Source: Entomobacter blattae (GTDB lineage: Bacteria; Pseudomonadota; Alphaproteobacteria; Acetobacterales; Acetobacteraceae). Taken from it: DNA of 64,000 bases. The stretch covers positions 274,501-338,500 of the forward strand of contig NZ_CP060244.1 in the NCBI RefSeq assembly GCF_014672835.1. The letters run 5' to 3'. A model generated the notes under the pieces. It was given only the letters and a program-made list of their open reading frames with translations. It did no database searches and was not told the DNA's origin. This document shows positions 45,717 to 54,747 of the stretch, piece by piece; the first letter of the stretch is position 1, and each line of letters opens with the position of its first letter. Made by a program: the position numbers and the translations under genes.

Positions 45717-48314
45717 TTATTCATCAATATTGGGGCGATTAGGCATAAAAGCAGGAAGAAATATTAAAGAGGCAACCAACGTACAAGCAAGGGATAATAA
45801 CAACATACGCCCCATACTTGCCGTGCCAGGATGATGGGACGCTGCCAACGACCCAAATGCCGACCCTGTTGTTAAAGCCGAAAACAAAACGGCCCGTGCG
45901 GTTGGAGAAGAAAGGGGGTTCTTAATGGCTCGTCCCCAGTTCATGGCAAAATAAATATTAAAGGAAACCCCAACCCCTAATAGCAGAGGAAGGGCAATAA
46001 TATTGGCAAAATTTAAAATCTCCGGAAGAACCACTATCATAATTACCGTCATCAATCCTGAAAGAATTAAAGGAGCCAGAACCAAGGTAATAATCTTAAT
46101 ATCCCTTAACCCTACAATCAGAATAAAGGTAATAACGACAAGAGCAGAGGCAGCAGCCACCTTAAAGGAGGAGATAATGGTTTCAGCACTTTCAAAGACA
46201 TCTATGGCAGAACCAGAAACTTGCGGTGTGACAGTATAGACCTCTTTAACAAATTTTCTAAGCTCACTGTTATCTTGCATATTGCCCTTGGGATGAATTT
46301 CAAACCTGAGACGCCCATCGGGAGCGACATAATCCCTTCGAATAATTTCAGGAATATCTTTAACGGTTACTTCCTTATTGACTGAAAGCATCAACCGTAG
46401 ACGATCCAATTGCAGGGGCAAGAAGCGGGTTAAACCATTATTCACAGCCAGAACATCCTCATCTGGCTCCTTTGTAAGCTTAACAAGAGCCTTATAGATG
46501 CTCCTAAGTGGGTCATCACCGTTAAGCTTATCCATTATACCGGCCAAATCAGCTGCTGTTTTGGCAGCGGCCTGCCGAATGTCCTCTGCCGTAGATATTG
46601 GCTTTGGAGTGCCAACAACCAAGGTGGGAAACAAGATATCTCTTGCCGAGGCCAGAATAGGCAATTTTTCATTCTGCTTTTCGGGGACAAAAGAGTAAAG
46701 CCAAATCACATCCCCAACGGTTGGTAAAGCAGAAAGGCTTTTTTGAAGTGCATACCCTTCTTCTACAGAGTTCACCATCATTTCAGCATTATAGGGCGAG
46801 GTATGAGGATCTTGAACCAATAAGGAAAGGGCCTGCATCCCTTCTGAATTGGGGTTCTTAGTATGAAGTGGGTCTGAATCAAACAACATATGCGGGGTCA
46901 GCACAATGCCTAAACAAGCTACCCCTGCAAAGACGGCCAAAATATACTTTCGATGGGTTCTAATGGCCTTATCAACCGGCATCATAAACAAAAAGCCTGT
47001 TTCTGGCGTTTCTACCGGCGGTTTAAATACACTTAATGCTGCGGGCAATAGGGTTAATGTGCAGAAAAAAGCAATCAACATCCCTACCCCAGCAATAACC
47101 CCCAGCTGGGCTACGCCAACAAAAGAGGTGGGGATAAATGCCATAAAGCCAGCAGATGTTGCCAAAGAGGCAATAAAAATCTGAGGCCCTGTTTCCTTAG
47201 CTGTTTTGCCCAAGGCGACATGCAAGCCCTGACGGCCTGAATAGCTGACTTTTTGTGCACGGAAACGAACAGAAAACTGAATGGCAAAATCAACGGCAAT
47301 CCCAATATATAAAATCGCAAAAGCCACAGAGATAAGGTTCAGTGTTCCTTCCCAAATGGCAGCAAACCCCGTGGTAAAGAGCAGCCCCATGACAAGCGAG
47401 AACAAAATGGGCAGAATAACCCGCCAGGTTTTTACGGCAAGAAATAACCATAGGGAAACGAGACCAAAAGACACCAAAAGACCAGAAACCATGCCTTGGG
47501 CTACGGTTGAAAATTCTTCATCATTAATTTGGACTTGACCGGTTATGTGGATTTTGGCCTGTCCTGATTTGACAAAGGGAAGCTCTGCAATAATCTTTTT
47601 CATCTGGCTGGTGGCTTTTTCTCCCGGGACCAGAGAAGAAAAATCCAGCACTGGCTGGATAACAATAAACTGATAGCGCCCCTTCAGCTCAATAAGCTCC
47701 CCCGCCAACAAGTTCTCCCATGAGAGGTACTCATGTTTCCCATCGGCATCATCGTTAATCACTTTTGCAAAACGCTTTAACGGCTCCTTGAACGAGGAAA
47801 GATCGGCCTGGTTTTCCTTTACGCCTTGGGCAATGAGGGAAATCGCCTGAAATAACCCCCTTGCTGAAGGGTCAGCTGCCATACTGCCCAAAAATGGCTG
47901 GGCCTGAATGGTGGTATCCATCAATGCGTCCAAAGCCTTTGGCTCTAAAAAGAGCAAGCCATTCTTTTCCAGATAGGGGTCATCTCCTGGTAAAAGAACA
48001 GATTTGAAATTTTGATGATCCTGGGTGAGTTTCTCCGCCAGCTCCTGGGCGGTAAGATCCGTTATTTCAGGAATATCTCCCTGCACAATAGCAACAAGAA
48101 GATTCTCTTTTTGAGGAAAATTTTTAGCCAGTTGGTTTGAGCGCTCCCTCCAGGGGAGGGAGGAAGAAAACATTATACTGGTATCAGTTGTAACCCCAAG
48201 CCAAAATTTTGTAGCCCAGATAGCACCCCCTGCAAGAAAAAGTGTTAACACCAGTACTAGCCAGGCGTAGCGAGAACATAGCAAAACAATTTTTTCCATA
48301 CAGTGTGCGAGCAT
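45717..48314 (-). CDS. hpnN: hopanoid-associated RND transporter HpnN
   Basis: Moves hopanoids to the outer membrane. 865 residues with RND/MMPL layout: a first helix, a periplasmic domain, five to six helices around 260-440, a second large periplasmic domain and a final helix block near 730-855. Start ATG at 48314 or the ATG at 48299 (MEKIVLL). It follows hpnL on the same strand, which supports the call. Confidence 0.9.
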   Translation of the reverse strand: MLAHCMEKIVLLCSRYAWLVLVLTLFLAGGAIWATKFWLGVTTDTSIMFSSSLPWRERSNQLAKNFPQKENLLVAIVQGDIPEITDLTAQELAEKLTQDHQNFKSVLLPGDDPYLEKNGLLFLEPKALDALMDTTIQAQPFLGSMAADPSARGLFQAISLIAQGVKENQADLSSFKEPLKRFAKVINDDADGKHEYLSWENLLAGELIELKGRYQFIVIQPVLDFSSLVPGEKATSQMKKIIAELPFVKSGQAKIHITGQVQINDEEFSTVAQGMVSGLLVSFGLVSLWLFLAVKTWRVILPILFSLVMGLLFTTGFAAIWEGTLNLISVAFAILYIGIAVDFAIQFSVRFRAQKVSYSGRQGLHVALGKTAKETGPQIFIASLATSAGFMAFIPTSFVGVAQLGVIAGVGMLIAFFCTLTLLPAALSVFKPPVETPETGFLFMMPVDKAIRTHRKYILAVFAGVACLGIVLTPHMLFDSDPLHTKNPNSEGMQALSLLVQDPHTSPYNAEMMVNSVEEGYALQKSLSALPTVGDVIWLYSFVPEKQNEKLPILASARDILFPTLVVGTPKPISTAEDIRQAAAKTAADLAGIMDKLNGDDPLRSIYKALVKLTKEPDEDVLAVNNGLTRFLPLQLDRLRLMLSVNKEVTVKDIPEIIRRDYVAPDGRLRFEIHPKGNMQDNSELRKFVKEVYTVTPQVSGSAIDVFESAETIISSFKVAAASALVVITFILIVGLRDIKIITLVLAPLILSGLMTVIMIVVLPEILNFANIIALPLLLGVGVSFNIYFAMNWGRAIKNPLSSPTARAVLFSALTTGSAFGSLAASHHPGTASMGRMLLLSLACTLVASLIFLPAFMPNRPNIDE

Positions 48315-48456
48315 CTGTACCCCAACCTCTTCTTAGCAGAAGAACCTACACCCTTCTGTTTATTATTTTAATAATTTCGTATTCTACTTCTGTCTGTTTA
48401 TTCTGTTTATGTCTCATAGAAAACTAAAATAACACCAGTATTCACAGGCAAACGCT

Positions 48457-49503
48457 TCAAACCTTATCATCTGCATCATTTTTACTACATACCCCCTCAT
48501 AAGTTTTTGTAGCCATTAACGGGGTAAGCTCCAATGGAGCTAGAGCCTTATGTTTGCTTTCCACCCACTGCCATAACAAGAGAGAAGGAACACCCCATCC
48601 TATTTCTCTTATACGCTTTAACAGGGAAAGAGTTATTCCTTCCTGCGGAGAAAGGCCAAAAACACCCCCCACAAAAACAAGACCCCATTCAGAAACCCCT
48701 AACCCCCCTGGAACCACAAAACCCGCAGATTTAACAACCTGCCCCACACTTTCAATAATAAAACATGCCAGTAAAGGTTTTGGCACCCCCATATAATACA
48801 GAATAATATAGACTTCGCCTGTGCCGAGGGCCCACCCTAAAAACTGGGCCATCAAAGCAAGAAAAACGTTTTTCTTGCGGTGATAAATCTGACGAATATT
48901 TTTATCAAGACCGCGCAGTTCCTCGGCCTTACTCCATCCATGCTGATGAGCTAAGCGAATCATCAGCTTTTCTACTAGAGAAATCCCGCCCAGATATTGA
49001 ACCCCCACAAAAAAGCATATGCCCGCCAGTAAAAGCCCTATCCCATCAATAATCTGCCCTGTATGAGAGACATCCTTTACTGAAAGCACAAGAAGGGATA
49101 CGCCCATAACAATAAAAATAACCTGAGAAGCCAACTCCATCGTCAGGTCTGTTATGACAGTCGCTGTGGCTTGGCTAAAAGATAAACCCCGATAGGCAAC
49201 CATTCGTGTGCCGATAATATCACCCCCAATCTGGGCAACGGGGAGGAGATCATTTATCCCTTCACGAATACTTCGTATTAGAAAAAAATATCGAAAAGAA
49301 AGGTGATGATTAAAAGTCGTACCAATTTTTTTCCATGCCCAGGCGGTACAAGCCAGCTGGGTAGCATGGAACCCTACAATAGGAATAATCCCCCAGCTTA
49401 CACTGAAAATAAGAGAGAGAATGGCATAAAACCCAAACTGCCACACCATCAACACTGTAAGGCTAATACCAAATAAGCCAGCCAAAAAGGTTATGTATTT
49501 CAT
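48457..49503 (-). CDS. hpnL: HpnL / LPG-synthase-like membrane protein
   Basis: 348 residues, about eight hydrophobic segments; the fold is that of the lysylphosphatidylglycerol synthase TM family (UPF0104). INDLLPVAQIGGDIIGTRMV (about 83-102) and SAGFVVPGGLGVSEWGLVF (about 258-276) are the motifs. The hpnL subfamily is tied to hopanoid loci; role unproven. 142 bp upstream of hpnN. Confidence 0.85.
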   Translation of the reverse strand: MKYITFLAGLFGISLTVLMVWQFGFYAILSLIFSVSWGIIPIVGFHATQLACTAWAWKKIGTTFNHHLSFRYFFLIRSIREGINDLLPVAQIGGDIIGTRMVAYRGLSFSQATATVITDLTMELASQVIFIVMGVSLLVLSVKDVSHTGQIIDGIGLLLAGICFFVGVQYLGGISLVEKLMIRLAHQHGWSKAEELRGLDKNIRQIYHRKKNVFLALMAQFLGWALGTGEVYIILYYMGVPKPLLACFIIESVGQVVKSAGFVVPGGLGVSEWGLVFVGGVFGLSPQEGITLSLLKRIREIGWGVPSLLLWQWVESKHKALAPLELTPLMATKTYEGVCSKNDADDKV

Positions 49504-49804
49504 ATTTTCTTTAACTTAATTTCTACTTATTTGACTTAGATAGAAGGACCTGTCGGGATTTCTTATACCTTCGCTCGATCCATAAAACACGTTTTATAAT
49601 CTCTATAGCGTGTGAGTAAATATCTCACGCTCTTGCCATCTTTTATTTTCTACATAATTCAGATGGAAATCGTGCGATAGGACAATTTTTTAAAGAAAAA
49701 TCCTCTCATAGAAAAGTTACAATCTTCTCCTTGCAATTTTCTTCTGAAAGTTACACATTATAAACGCATAATATGAATAGACTGATTATGCTTTTCTTGA
49801 AAAA

Positions 49805-49992
49805 CGTTCTCAGGGCAGGGTGAAAATCCCTACCGGCGGTAAGGGTTTATAAAACCTAAGCCCGCGAGCGCTTTTAAGTTCTTCCTTAAGGGCATTTGCC
49901 TTGGTTGAGTTTAACTTGGTTGAGTTTAAAAGGTCTGCAGATCTGGTGAAACTCCAGAGCCGACGGTTACAGTCCGGATGAAAGAGAACACG
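49805..49992 (+). promoter_or_regulatory. FMN riboswitch (RFN element)
   Basis: Conserved blocks are all present: GGGCAGGGTGAAAATCCC, TACCGGCGGTAA, AGCCCGCGAGCG, GGTGAAACTCCAGAGCCGAC, and AGTCCGGATGAAAGAGAAC. Closing helix GTTCTC (49806-49811) pairs with GAGAAC (49984-49989). It lies 135 bp before ribD; FMN binding should lower rib expression. The variable arm is enlarged and holds a 15-bp tandem duplication. Confidence 0.96.
49900..49929. repeat. 15-bp tandem duplication inside the riboswitch
   Basis: CTTGGTTGAGTTTAA occurs twice back to back in the variable arm, outside the conserved FMN-binding core. Confidence 0.9.
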
Positions 49993-50127
49993 AAAAAGAT
50001 CTTGCAATACCCTCCTTGATTTAAGGGAGTGGTAAGAAAGGCAGTGTGAAGCTGCCGTTGCTTGGCTTTAGAGCTGTTGCTGGTCTGAGGTGCGTTTTTC
50101 TTCCTTATTTCGTTAGGTTAGAATTTC

Positions 50128-51219
50128 GTGCAGGCCTTTATTAACTCTATAATCCCACCCTTAGCCAAAGAGGAAAACCCTCAGTCTTTCTTCCCGGAAG
50201 CTATTCATCAAGGGTTCTTGCAGGCCCTGGCCGAGGCATTCGCTTATTGTGGAGCTACTGCACCCAACCCCCCTGTCGGATGTGCCATCCTGAATCAAAA
50301 GGGTGAAGTGCTCACCGTTGCAGCCCATCATCGAGCAGGCACCCTCCATGCAGAAGCCCTAGCTTTAAAACAATGTCGGGAAAAAGGCCTTCTTGAGCAG
50401 GCCCATACCGCAATTGTCACCCTAGAGCCCTGTAACCATACTGGCCGTACCCCGCCCTGTACAGAAGCCCTTATCAAGAGCCCCATCCGTACGGTTTGGG
50501 TCGGCTTGCCAGACCCAAACCCGCAAGCCAGCGGAGGGCTTGCCCGCTTACAAGCGGCGGGCTTTTCTACTTTCCTTCTCCCCGAAATCCAGAATCCTCA
50601 GGCACAGGCAATGGCCAGGTTTTGCCAAAGCCTGCTGGCCCCTTTTAGTAGAACGATAACCTTGGAAACCCCCTGGATAACGGTAAAACAAGCTCTCACT
50701 CCCCAAGGCTCTATGGTACCCCCGCACGGGCAGAAAACTTTTACTTCTGCTGCCTCCTTAAAGCTCGCCCATCAACTTCGCCGCGCAACAGATGCCATTA
50801 TAACCGGTTTGAACACCTTTCTAATCGATACCCCTTCTCTGACTGTTCGCCATATTCCCGATCATTCAGGCCGGGCTCCCCGTTTATTAGTGATCTGCAG
50901 CCGCAAGCCTGCTCTCCCTCAACCCGTTATCATAACGGCAGAACAAAACGGATTCATTGTTGAGCAGTGCCAAGACCTTTCTAATCTGACCGCCCTTTTA
51001 AAGAAACATCATGTTCTATGGGCCATGGTGGAGGGAGGCCCTGCTCTTTTAAAAGCCCTAGATGAGCAGAAACTCTGGCAAGATTGGCTCACCATCCAAT
51101 CCCATCCCGATGCCCCTGACACCCTTCATCCCCAGACAGCACCTTGGCTAGACTCTCCTATTACACCCCTTACGTTATTTCTGGCCCAAACTAAAACAGG
51201 CCATTCCTTTTCCTTATAA
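50128..51219 (+). CDS. ribD: riboflavin biosynthesis deaminase/reductase RibD
   Basis: Deaminates and reduces the pyrimidine intermediate. 363 residues from a GTG at 50128. Deaminase zinc site His 74, Cys 102 and Cys 111 with catalytic Glu 76 (HAEAL; LEPCNHTGRTPPC). The reductase domain from about 175 carries RRATDAIITGLNTFLIDTPSL and MVEGGPALLKAL. First gene of the operon; ribE begins 12 bp later. Confidence 0.95.
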   Translation: MQAFINSIIPPLAKEENPQSFFPEAIHQGFLQALAEAFAYCGATAPNPPVGCAILNQKGEVLTVAAHHRAGTLHAEALALKQCREKGLLEQAHTAIVTLEPCNHTGRTPPCTEALIKSPIRTVWVGLPDPNPQASGGLARLQAAGFSTFLLPEIQNPQAQAMARFCQSLLAPFSRTITLETPWITVKQALTPQGSMVPPHGQKTFTSAASLKLAHQLRRATDAIITGLNTFLIDTPSLTVRHIPDHSGRAPRLLVICSRKPALPQPVIITAEQNGFIVEQCQDLSNLTALLKKHHVLWAMVEGGPALLKALDEQKLWQDWLTIQSHPDAPDTLHPQTAPWLDSPITPLTLFLAQTKTGHSFSL

Positions 51220-51231
51220 TTAGGTTTTTAT

Positions 51232-51861
51232 ATGTTTTCTGGTATTATAGAAAAAAAAGGGCATATTCTTTCCCTTACTCCTACTCAGGATAACGCCTCA
51301 ATCGAATTGCTGCTTGAAACCGGCTTTCCCGACCTTGAATTGGGTGAAAGTATCGCAGTGAATGGGGTCTGCCTGACCGTTGCCCAACATCACACCACCC
51401 AGGCTTTGTTCTTTGTAAGCCCTGAAACCTTAGCCCGCACGAGCCTTGGCATGCTGGAAAAGGGAGGCACTGTTAACCTGGAACGCGCTGTGACCCCCAG
51501 CACGCGGCTCTCTGGCCATATCGTGCAAGGCCATGTGGATGGAACGGGCCGTCTCCTTTCCATTCAAAACGAAGGAGAGGCTCATAAAATAACCCTTGCC
51601 ATACCTGCTCATTTCAAACGGTATATGGTAGAAAAGGGCTCTATCACGCTCGATGGCATAAGCCTTACCCTTAATGAGGTTGGCCCTATCGGGCAAGCCC
51701 CTGCCAAGGAGGATGAATTTCTCATTTCCCTTATGATTATCCCCCATACTTGGCAGCATACGACCCTTTCCGACCTTTCCAAAAAACCAAGTCCCATTCT
51801 GAATGTGGAAGTTGATATCATTGCAAAATATGTGGAAAACCTATGTCAATATCCCGCTTAA
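51232..51861 (+). CDS. ribE: riboflavin synthase
   Basis: Dismutates two lumazines to riboflavin and the pyrimidine. 209 residues with two internal repeats, each starting like MFSGIIEKKGHI and LSGHIVQGHVDGTGRL. SIAVNGVCLTV and SITLDGISLTLNEV mark matching sites. The end overlaps ribBA by 19 bp, so translation is coupled. Confidence 0.95.
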   Translation: MFSGIIEKKGHILSLTPTQDNASIELLLETGFPDLELGESIAVNGVCLTVAQHHTTQALFFVSPETLARTSLGMLEKGGTVNLERAVTPSTRLSGHIVQGHVDGTGRLLSIQNEGEAHKITLAIPAHFKRYMVEKGSITLDGISLTLNEVGPIGQAPAKEDEFLISLMIIPHTWQHTTLSDLSKKPSPILNVEVDIIAKYVENLCQYPA

Positions 51862-53123
51862 CACCCCCCCTTCATAAAGCCGTAGAGGCCATTAAAAATG
51901 GCCAGATGGTTATTCTGGTTGATGATGAAAACCGTGAAAATGAGGGTGATCTCATCATGGCTGCAGAGCATGTCACCGCTGAGGCGATCAATTTCATGGT
52001 CACCCATGGTCGGGGGCTCGTATGTCTGCCCCTCGAGGCTCAACAAATTGAACGTCTTGGCCTTCCTATGATGACGACCGAGAACCTTAGCCCCTATAAA
52101 ACGGCCTTCACCGTCTCAATTGAAGCAAAGCACGGCGTAACAACAGGTATCTCCGCAGCAGATAGGGCCCAAACCATTAAGGTTGCCTGTTCTGCTCAAG
52201 CCACTGCCCAGGATATCGTGGTTCCTGGCCATATTTTTCCGCTCAAGGCAGCCAGTGGAGGAGTGCTGGAACGCCCCGGCCATACAGAAGGCTCTATCGA
52301 ACTTGCCAAAATGGCAGGACTCTCCCCTGCTGCTGTTATTTGCGAGATTCTCTCTGCCGATGGCAATATGGCTCGCAGGGCAGAACTAGAAGATTTTGCC
52401 CAAGCGCATAATATTCCCCTTCTCACTATTTCAGAGCTGGTCAACTACCGGATGCACACCCCAGTCCCTGTTCAACTTTCTGCCGCAGCCCCTGATCACA
52501 CTATACAAGAAGTGGCCCATGCCAAGCTCCCAAGCCAATATGGTGGCCATGATCTCTCTATCCATGCCTTTCGGACAGAGGATGGTGTAGAACATGTCGC
52601 CCTCGTCAAAGGAAACGTTGGCGAAGGCAATGCTTCAGAGGCTCCTCTTATTCGCCTCCACTCAGAATGTGTCACAGGAGATGCCCTAGGTTCTCTACGA
52701 TGCGACTGTGGACCGCAACTACAAGAAGCCTTACGCCTGATTGCCCAAGCCCCTTGTGGCATGCTGGTCTACCTTCGTGGCCATGAAGGCCGTGGCATTG
52801 GCCTTGCCAACAAGGTAAAGGCCTATAGCCTCCAAGATCAGGGCTATGACACGGTTGAAGCCAACCACATGTTAGGTTTCCCCACTGATGCCAGAGACTG
52901 GCGCGCTGCCACAGCAATACTCCACAAGCTGGGCATCCATACCCTTCAGCTGATGACAAATAATCCCGATAAAGTTACCGCCCTAACCCAACAAGGTTTT
53001 CAGGTTGCAAAACGGGTTCCTCTTGAAATTCCCCCTAATCCCTTCAATAAAAAATATCTGCAAACCAAACGCACCCGCATGGGCCATCAGCTTGCTGATC
53101 TTGTTGAAACATTTACTTCCTGA
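51843..53123 (+). CDS. ribBA: bifunctional DHBP synthase / GTP cyclohydrolase II RibBA
   Basis: Makes both starting units of riboflavin. 426 residues. RibB half: [20 protein letters not shown] at about 27-46 and HTEG near 147-150. RibA half: [17 protein letters not shown] with zinc Cys 276, 287 and 289, then [15 protein letters not shown]. Starts inside the end of ribE. Confidence 0.95.
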   Translation: MSISRLTPPLHKAVEAIKNGQMVILVDDENRENEGDLIMAAEHVTAEAINFMVTHGRGLVCLPLEAQQIERLGLPMMTTENLSPYKTAFTVSIEAKHGVTTGISAADRAQTIKVACSAQATAQDIVVPGHIFPLKAASGGVLERPGHTEGSIELAKMAGLSPAAVICEILSADGNMARRAELEDFAQAHNIPLLTISELVNYRMHTPVPVQLSAAAPDHTIQEVAHAKLPSQYGGHDLSIHAFRTEDGVEHVALVKGNVGEGNASEAPLIRLHSECVTGDALGSLRCDCGPQLQEALRLIAQAPCGMLVYLRGHEGRGIGLANKVKAYSLQDQGYDTVEANHMLGFPTDARDWRAATAILHKLGIHTLQLMTNNPDKVTALTQQGFQVAKRVPLEIPPNPFNKKYLQTKRTRMGHQLADLVETFTS

Positions 53124-53215
53124 TAAGGCTTTTTTATTCTGATAAAGCTTTTTCTATTGTCTTTCTCTAACAGCCGATTCTTTTTCGGCAATACATTCCA
53201 AATAAGGTTTTTTTC

Positions 53216-53698
53216 GTGAGCACTTATCGACCATCTTCCAAACCTGTCTTCACTTTTACAAAGCCCCCTCGCATTGCACTCCTCGTAAGCCGCTTTAATG
53301 ATGAAATTACCCATGGTTTACGAGAAGGGGCCATAGAATGGCTAAAAGAACATAATATTAGTGTCCCTGCCGAAAACATTATGGAAGCACCTGGCGCTTT
53401 TGAACTGCCTTTGCTGGCACAAACACTCGCCAAGTCAGGCCTTTATGATGGCATTATATGCCTAGGCTGTGTCATTAAAGGGGATACTGCCCACTTTGAA
53501 TTCATTAGCCTAGGGGCAACTATTGGAATTATGCAAGCCTCTCTTTCTACAGAAATCCCCATAAGTTTCGGGATCCTCACCACCTATAACGATGCCCAGG
53601 CCCTTGTGCGCTCCCGCAAGGATGAACATAATAAGGGGCGCGAGGCAGCGGCGGCCTGTGTAGAGAGTTTGCACTTTATCCAAAAAAATAAAAAATAG
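53216..53698 (+). CDS. ribH: 6,7-dimethyl-8-ribityllumazine synthase
   Basis: Joins the RibA/RibD and RibB products. 160 residues from a GTG at 53216. ARF-like start VSRFNDEI, then MEAPGAFELPLLAQTLA and CVIKGDTAHFEFIS with the catalytic His. Separated from ribBA by 92 bp. Confidence 0.93.
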   Translation: MSTYRPSSKPVFTFTKPPRIALLVSRFNDEITHGLREGAIEWLKEHNISVPAENIMEAPGAFELPLLAQTLAKSGLYDGIICLGCVIKGDTAHFEFISLGATIGIMQASLSTEIPISFGILTTYNDAQALVRSRKDEHNKGREAAAACVESLHFIQKNKK

Positions 53699-53818
53699 AG
53701 TCCCTCAAGTAAAAAAACGCTTTTTCTTCCTCTGAAAGGCTAGAAAAAATTTTACAAATCTGTATATAGAATACCAGAAGTTTTCAGTCCCCAGTAAATT
53801 TTATGGTGTACTGACTCT

Positions 53819-53893
53819 GCCGGGTTAGCACAGTGGTAGTGCAGCGGTTTTGTAAACCGAAGGTCGGGGGTTCAAATCCCTCACCCGGCACCA
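53819..53893 (+). tRNA. tRNA-Thr (anticodon TGT)
   Basis: 75 bases with encoded CCA. Acceptor GCCGGGT pairs with ACCCGGC; D stem GCAC/GTGC; anticodon loop TTTGTAA reading TGT; T arm GGGGGTTCAAATCCCTC. It lies at the border between core genome and the conjugation module, a usual integration site. Confidence 0.97.
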
Positions 53894-53926
53894 TTTATCC
53901 TTATTTTTCAATGGTTTATGAGATAG

Positions 53927-53946
53927 TTTGGTGTAATTTGGTGTAA
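53927..53946. repeat. 10-bp perfect tandem repeat past the tRNA
   Basis: TTTGGTGTAA twice in a row, 33 bp after the tRNA end. It could be part of an integrase arm site; unproven. Confidence 0.5.
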
Positions 53947-54135
53947 TCACAATTACGTTACCGTTCTATTTTAATAGATATGCTTTTTTCTTCTCTTAAA
54001 AAAACAAATAAAAAATCAGGCTGTTGTGGTCTGTGGAGTTGTGGAGGCTGTGGAGTTTTACTCTGTAAAAATCCATCAAATCCATAGAAGCTTTGTTGTG
54101 GGGTTCTCATTTGAGAAATCCACATTCTTTAACAA

Positions 54136-54164
54136 TTGATTATATGTATTACATGTAATATATT
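54136..54164 (+). promoter_or_regulatory. promoter with palindromic operator before relBE
   Basis: TTGATT (54136-54141), 17 bp, TATATT (54159-54164). The perfect palindrome TATTACATGTAATA (54147-54160) lies between the two, right for antitoxin autorepression. Confidence 0.6.
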
Positions 54165-54192
54165 AAGATATTCTTCTCTGAAAGAAAGCATC

Positions 54193-54414
54193 ATGACAAC
54201 CACAGTTCGCCTTAACCAAAATATTGAAGAGCGGCTTGACTTTCTGGCAAAACAGACAGGCCGAACCAAAACCTATTATATTGCCCAACTAATTGAAAAC
54301 GGTTTGGATGAGCTGGAAGATTATTATCTCGCTGCCGATGTTCTGGAAAAAATCCGAAAAGGAAAAGAAAAAACCATTTCCTCTTCAGACCTTAAAAAGA
54401 CTCTTGATCTATAA
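54193..54414 (+). CDS. relB: RelB-type antitoxin with ribbon-helix-helix N-terminus
   Basis: 73 residues from the ATG at 54193; a start further up at 54136 is not supported. TTTVRLNQNIEERLDFLAKQ then TGRTKTYYIAQLI is a ribbon-helix-helix, and the acidic C-terminal half should bind the toxin. The toxin gene starts eight bases later. Confidence 0.88.
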   Translation: MTTTVRLNQNIEERLDFLAKQTGRTKTYYIAQLIENGLDELEDYYLAADVLEKIRKGKEKTISSSDLKKTLDL

Positions 54415-54422
54415 GTGTCATT

Positions 54423-54674
54423 ATGTGGGAAATAAGATTTTCTGAAACAGCTAGTAAAGAATTCAGTAAGCTGGATAAACCAGTGGCCAAAAGGCTTATG
54501 AACTTTTTGGAAGAACGCGTTGTCACTTTAGAAGACCCTCGTAACCTTGGTAAAGCTCTTCGCGGCCATTTAGGTGAACTTTGGTCTTACAGAGTGGGAG
54601 ACTTTCGTATCATTGCTGATATTCAGGACAAAAAGCTCTGCATCCTTATTCTGAAGACGGGACACAGAAGATAA
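54423..54674 (+). CDS. relE: RelE/ParE-family toxin
   Basis: 83 residues. WEIRFSETASKEFSKLDKPV (about 2-21) and LWSYRVGDFRIIADIQDKKL (about 56-75) are the RelE-fold signature. It ends GHRR, whereas relatives usually continue a few residues with a Tyr near the end; the toxin may be weakened. Partner of the upstream antitoxin. Confidence 0.88.
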   Translation: MWEIRFSETASKEFSKLDKPVAKRLMNFLEERVVTLEDPRNLGKALRGHLGELWSYRVGDFRIIADIQDKKLCILILKTGHRR

Positions 54675-54694
54675 AGTCTACACGTAACACACAA

Positions 54695-54721
54695 GAAAGG
54701 CCGCATGGTATGCGGCCTTTC
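54695..54721. terminator. shared convergent terminator
   Basis: GAAAGGCCGCAT pairs with ATGCGGCCTTTC across a 3-base loop, a 12-bp stem, between relE and the convergent beta-solenoid gene. No long T-run on either side. Confidence 0.8.
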
Positions 54722-54747
54722 CCTGCTTGTAGGTTTAAGTTGGAGAA

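Noticed and set aside
53894-54192. Integrase or attL core beside the tRNA
   Set aside because: No integrase frame and no second copy of the tRNA end in the window, so only a possibility.
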